Source of the DNA: Chloroflexota bacterium
GTDB taxonomy: Bacteria; Chloroflexota; FW602-bin22; JAMCYS01
Length of the DNA stretch: 7,326 bases
Direction of reading: 5' to 3'
NCBI GenBank assembly: GCA_021847625.1
Contig: JAJZQK010000155.1
Location: 1 to 7,326, forward strand
Part shown: piece after piece, positions 5,183-7,326 of the stretch
Numbering within the stretch: position 1 is the first letter of the stretch
How the letters are laid out: every line of letters starts with the position of its first letter
The notes under the pieces: generated by a model
Told to the model about the DNA's origin: nothing
Seen by the model: only the letters and a program-made list of their open reading frames with translations
The model's database searches: none
Translations under genes and position numbers: made by a program

Positions 5183-6313
5183 TTGGCAAAGAAGGTGTCG
5201 GTATTGATCTTCGTGGGGGCGGGCGGCCCCAGTGCCCCCGAGCAGATGGTGGCCGGGGCCCAGGCGGCCAGCGCGCTGGATACCGTCGAGCGCGCCCTCG
5301 CCGAGGATTGGTGCGAGGAGGTCATCGTCTCGACGGCCTCGCCGTCCTTCGCCCGCTGCCTGGCGGACATGCCGGTCACCGTCGAGCTCGACCGGCAGGA
5401 TTTCCACTTCGGCCGCCAACTGGTGGACCTGATCCACCGCCACAAGATAGAGCGCGCCCTCTACATCGGCGGCGGCAGCGGCCCCTTGCTGACGGCGGCG
5501 GAGTTCGCTTCGCTCGGCCGCACGCTGCTCGAGAACGACGAGGTCGTCATCACCAACAACTTCTTCTCCACCGACTTCGCCGGCTTCAGCCCCGCCTCGG
5601 CCATCACCCGGATCGACCCGCCCGCCATCGACAATAACCTGGCCTGGCTGCTGCACTACGACGGCGGCCTGGAGCGCCGGCCGCTCGACCGCACGCCCGG
5701 CACGCAGTTGGACATCGACACGCCCGCCGACCTCATGATCCTGCAGATGCACCCCCAGCTCGGCCCCCACACGGCGGCCTTCCTGCGCTCGCTCGACCTC
5801 GACCTCACGCGGCTGCAGAAGGCCATGGCCTATCTCACCGAGCGCGAGGCCGAGATCGTCGTCGCCGGGCGCGTGGGCTCGCACGTCTGGGCCCGCCTGG
5901 AGACCGACCTCGCCTGTCGCAAGCGCATCTACGCGGAGGAACGGGGCATGCGGGCGAGCGGCCGGGAGGAGAATGGGCTGGTGCGCTCGTTGCTCGCCTA
6001 CCATCTGGAGGTCGTCGGGCCCCGGCGGTTCTTCGCCGACCTCGTCGCCGACGCCCAGGCCGTCTTCCTGGACTCGCGGGTGATCTTCAACCACCTGAAG
6101 CTCGGCCTCAGCGCGGCCGACCGCTTCTGGTCCGACCTCCTGGAGCCGGGGGAGGTAGGCAACGCGACGGCCCGCGAGTTCACCGCCGCCGCCCGTGACG
6201 CCGGGGTGCCGGTGCTGATGGGCGGCCACTCGCTCGTCTCCGGCGGCCTGCTCGTCCTCATCGACGTCGCCTGGCAGAAGCACGACACGCCGGCCGGCCC
6301 GGCCCCAGCCTAG
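5183..6313 (+). CDS. Unknown two-part protein: degenerate nucleotidyltransferase-like N-terminus plus unrecognised C-terminal domain
   Basis: The protein has 376 residues. TTG at 5183 is preferred as the start because AGGAG (5170-5174) lies 8 nt upstream; an in-frame TTG at 5165 would add 6 residues but has only AGGCGGAG at 3-nt spacing. Residues about 5-190 have the order of a MobA/GT-A nucleotidyltransferase: strand VSVLIFVGAGGP (6-16), ALDTVERAL, EVIVSTAS (46-53), ALYIGGGSGPLLTAAE (92-107), VVITNNFFSTD (121-131) and GTQLDIDTPADL (173-184), the last resembling the D-x-DTP-x-DL end of such domains. The usual L-x-GG-x-x-x-R-x-G fingerprint is missing, and GGSGPLL stands where D-x-PLL normally supplies a metal-binding Asp. 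Residues 195-376 are mostly helical in appearance and contain EIVVAGRVGSHVWARLETD, AVFLDSRVIFNHL and a Gly-rich VLMGGHSLVSGGLLVLID (343-360). No signal peptide or membrane segment is seen. It is 5 nt upstream of rsmI and probably co-transcribed. I do not recognise the full-length family; the fold of the first half is inference. Confidence 0.85.
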   Translation: MAKKVSVLIFVGAGGPSAPEQMVAGAQAASALDTVERALAEDWCEEVIVSTASPSFARCLADMPVTVELDRQDFHFGRQLVDLIHRHKIERALYIGGGSGPLLTAAEFASLGRTLLENDEVVITNNFFSTDFAGFSPASAITRIDPPAIDNNLAWLLHYDGGLERRPLDRTPGTQLDIDTPADLMILQMHPQLGPHTAAFLRSLDLDLTRLQKAMAYLTEREAEIVVAGRVGSHVWARLETDLACRKRIYAEERGMRASGREENGLVRSLLAYHLEVVGPRRFFADLVADAQAVFLDSRVIFNHLKLGLSAADRFWSDLLEPGEVGNATAREFTAAARDAGVPVLMGGHSLVSGGLLVLIDVAWQKHDTPAGPAPA

Positions 6314-6318
6314 CCCAT

Positions 6319-7137
6319 ATGGGATCGCTCTACGTCGTCGCTACGCCCATCGGCAACCTGGAGGACATGTCTCTTCGCGCCCTGCGCGTGCTGGGCGAGG
6401 TCGGCCTGATCGCCGCCGAGGACACCCGCGCCACCAAACGTCTCCTCACCCGTTTCAACATCGCCACCCCCGTCACGTCCTACTTCGAGCACAACAAACT
6501 AACCAAGCTTGACTACGTGCTGGCGGCCACCGCCGCGGGGGACGTGGCGCTGGTGTCCGAGGCGGGGATGCCCGGCATCTCCGACCCGGGCTACGAGCTG
6601 GTGGCCGCCGCCATCGCCCGCGGCATCGCGGTGGTACCGGTGCCGGGCCCCTCCGCGGCTATCACGGCGCTGGCCGTCTCCGGTCTGCCCACCGACCAGT
6701 TCACCTACCTGGGCTTCCTCCCCCGCCGTCCCGCCGAGCGGCGAAGCATGCTGGCCGGCGTGGCGGCGGAGCCGCGGACACTCGTGGCCTTCGAGGCGCC
6801 GCACAGGCTCCTTGCCAGCCTCGCCGACATCGCCGGCACCCTCGGCAACCGGCGCCTGGCCGCCGCGCGCGAGCTGACCAAGCTGCATGAGGAGGTCGTA
6901 CGCGGGACCGTGGCGGAGGTGCTGGCCCACTTCCAGGCCGTCGAGCCGCGGGGCGAGTTCACCCTCGTCGTCGAGGGCCGCCCGCGCGAGCAGGAAACGG
7001 CCACCCCCGCGGAGGCAAGCCGGCGCCTGGCCGAACTCAAGCGGGCCGGGCGCAAGGGCCGGGAGGCCGTCGCCGAGGTCAGCGCCGAGACCGGCCTCCC
7101 GCGGCGCGAAGTCTACCGCCTGTGGCTGGAGCTGTAG
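6319..7137 (+). CDS. rsmI: 16S rRNA (cytidine(1402)-2'-O)-methyltransferase
   Basis: RsmI transfers a methyl group from S-adenosylmethionine to the 2'-OH of C1402 in the 16S rRNA P-site region, working with RsmH (N4 of the same base) to tune decoding fidelity. The 272 residues match the family length. Visible motifs are LYVVATPIGNLEDMSLRAL (4-22), AAEDTR (32-37), VSEAGMPGISDPGY (79-92), PVPGPSAAITAL (107-118), YLGFLP (130-135), FEAPHR (158-163) and ARELTKLHEE (183-192), ending in a basic helical domain (about 230-272). E. coli has VSDAGTPLINDPG in the third motif; the Glu and Met here are conservative variants. The ATG is 5 nt after the previous stop with no evident Shine-Dalgarno, suggesting translational coupling. 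The tetrapyrrole-methylase fold is shared with cobalamin enzymes, but the TPIGNL and ELTK motifs are specific to RsmI. Confidence 0.97.
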   Translation: MGSLYVVATPIGNLEDMSLRALRVLGEVGLIAAEDTRATKRLLTRFNIATPVTSYFEHNKLTKLDYVLAATAAGDVALVSEAGMPGISDPGYELVAAAIARGIAVVPVPGPSAAITALAVSGLPTDQFTYLGFLPRRPAERRSMLAGVAAEPRTLVAFEAPHRLLASLADIAGTLGNRRLAAARELTKLHEEVVRGTVAEVLAHFQAVEPRGEFTLVVEGRPREQETATPAEASRRLAELKRAGRKGREAVAEVSAETGLPRREVYRLWLEL

Positions 7138-7195
7138 GGCGCTCGTTCGTGCCACGTCCCCTCGCCATTTCGGGGCGTGGGCAAGGGTGGTGGGG

Positions 7196-7259
7196 CCTGC
7201 CCTACGTGTCCGAGGTAAGTCACCACTGCAGCCTGTAGGGCAGGGGCTTGCCCCCTGCC
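7196..7259. repeat. Overlapping inverted repeats with alternative pairings
   Basis: CCTGCCCTAC (7196-7205) is perfectly complementary to GTAGGGCAGG (7235-7244). The second arm overlaps GGCAGGGG (7239-7246), which can pair instead with CCCCTGCC (7252-7259) around CTTGC. The GTAGGG...CTTGCCCC style resembles a dispersed intergenic repeat seen in many environmental genomes; that assignment is from memory and not tested. Confidence 0.55.
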
Positions 7260-7278
7260 GCCCGTTTCTTTCGACCCT

Positions 7279-7308
7279 CACCCCTACCCTCTCCCTGAAA
7301 GGGAGAGG
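7279..7308. repeat. CT-rich palindromic dispersed repeat
   Basis: CCTCTCCCT (7288-7296) pairs with AGGGAGAGG (7300-7308) around GAA, preceded by CACCCCTAC. The pattern (CCCTCACCCC, then CTCTCCC, then GGGAGAGG) is a familiar style of bacterial intergenic repeat. No long T-run follows in the window. It may be one end of a longer element cut by the window edge. Confidence 0.6.
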
Positions 7309-7326
7309 TGGCTTGCTCGCTCGGCT

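Larger units (their letters stand above)
7138..7326. other. Non-coding tail after rsmI, rich in dispersed repeats
   Basis: No gene is recognised. A bulged hairpin pairs CCACG-T-CCCC (7152-7161) with GGGGCGTGG (7172-7180) about 14 nt after the rsmI stop; it could end transcription, but no T-run follows. Two palindromic repeat types then follow at 7196-7259 and 7279-7308 and continue toward the window end. Confidence 0.5.

Noticed and set aside
5183..5745. Annotation of the N-terminal half as MobA or CofC
   Set aside because: The nucleotide fingerprint and the metal-binding Asp expected in those enzymes are not present, so a named function would be over-reach.
5108..6283. 391-codon minus-strand frame opposite the 5183 gene
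   Set aside because: Low-complexity G/E/V/R/A-rich translation is typical of an antisense shadow. The plus frame has a promoter, a Shine-Dalgarno, recognisable motifs and linkage to rsmI.
7152..7180. Rho-independent terminator after rsmI
   Set aside because: The stem has a bulge and is followed by GC-rich sequence without a T-run; it is mentioned only as part of the non-coding tail.

Overview
This is a GC-rich chromosomal window from a free-living bacterium, with mostly G or C at third codon positions. Nothing in it fixes the taxonomy. The protein flavour (a VSEAGMPG-type RsmI, a large ClC-CBS-TrkA_C transporter) together with several kinds of dispersed palindromic repeat would suit an uncultured Chloroflexota-like lineage, but that is an inference. 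No phage, plasmid, CRISPR, tRNA or rRNA signature is visible.

Layout. 1-2069 (+): ilvB, cut at its 5' end by the window edge, overlaps ilvN by ATGA. Together they encode the catalytic and regulatory subunits of acetohydroxyacid synthase for branched-chain amino acid synthesis. 2070-2716: a gene-poor stretch. It holds an inverted pair plus a third copy of a 26-nt REP-like palindrome and, on the minus strand, a 65-codon C-terminal scrap of an MFS transporter. 2717-4771 (-): a 684-residue ClC-family anion transporter with a CBS pair and a TrkA_C-like tail. 4772-5182: a divergent intergenic region with a plausible promoter in each direction and several palindromes, one of them a perfect 11-bp stem with a GAACNNNNGTTC core. 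5183-6313 (+): a two-part protein of unknown function. Its N-terminal half looks like a nucleotidyltransferase (MobA/GT-A) fold with a degenerate active site, and I do not recognise its C-terminal half. 6319-7137 (+): rsmI, the 16S rRNA C1402 ribose methyltransferase, 5 nt downstream and probably co-transcribed. 7138-7326: non-coding tail with hairpins and two more dispersed-repeat types.

The gene sets look independent: amino acid biosynthesis, anion transport, and an unknown protein paired with an rRNA modification enzyme. I see no undescribed multi-gene system. The most novel item is the 5183-6313 protein and its coupling to rsmI. Next come the structured leader of the ClC gene and the repeat-rich gap containing the decayed transporter gene.
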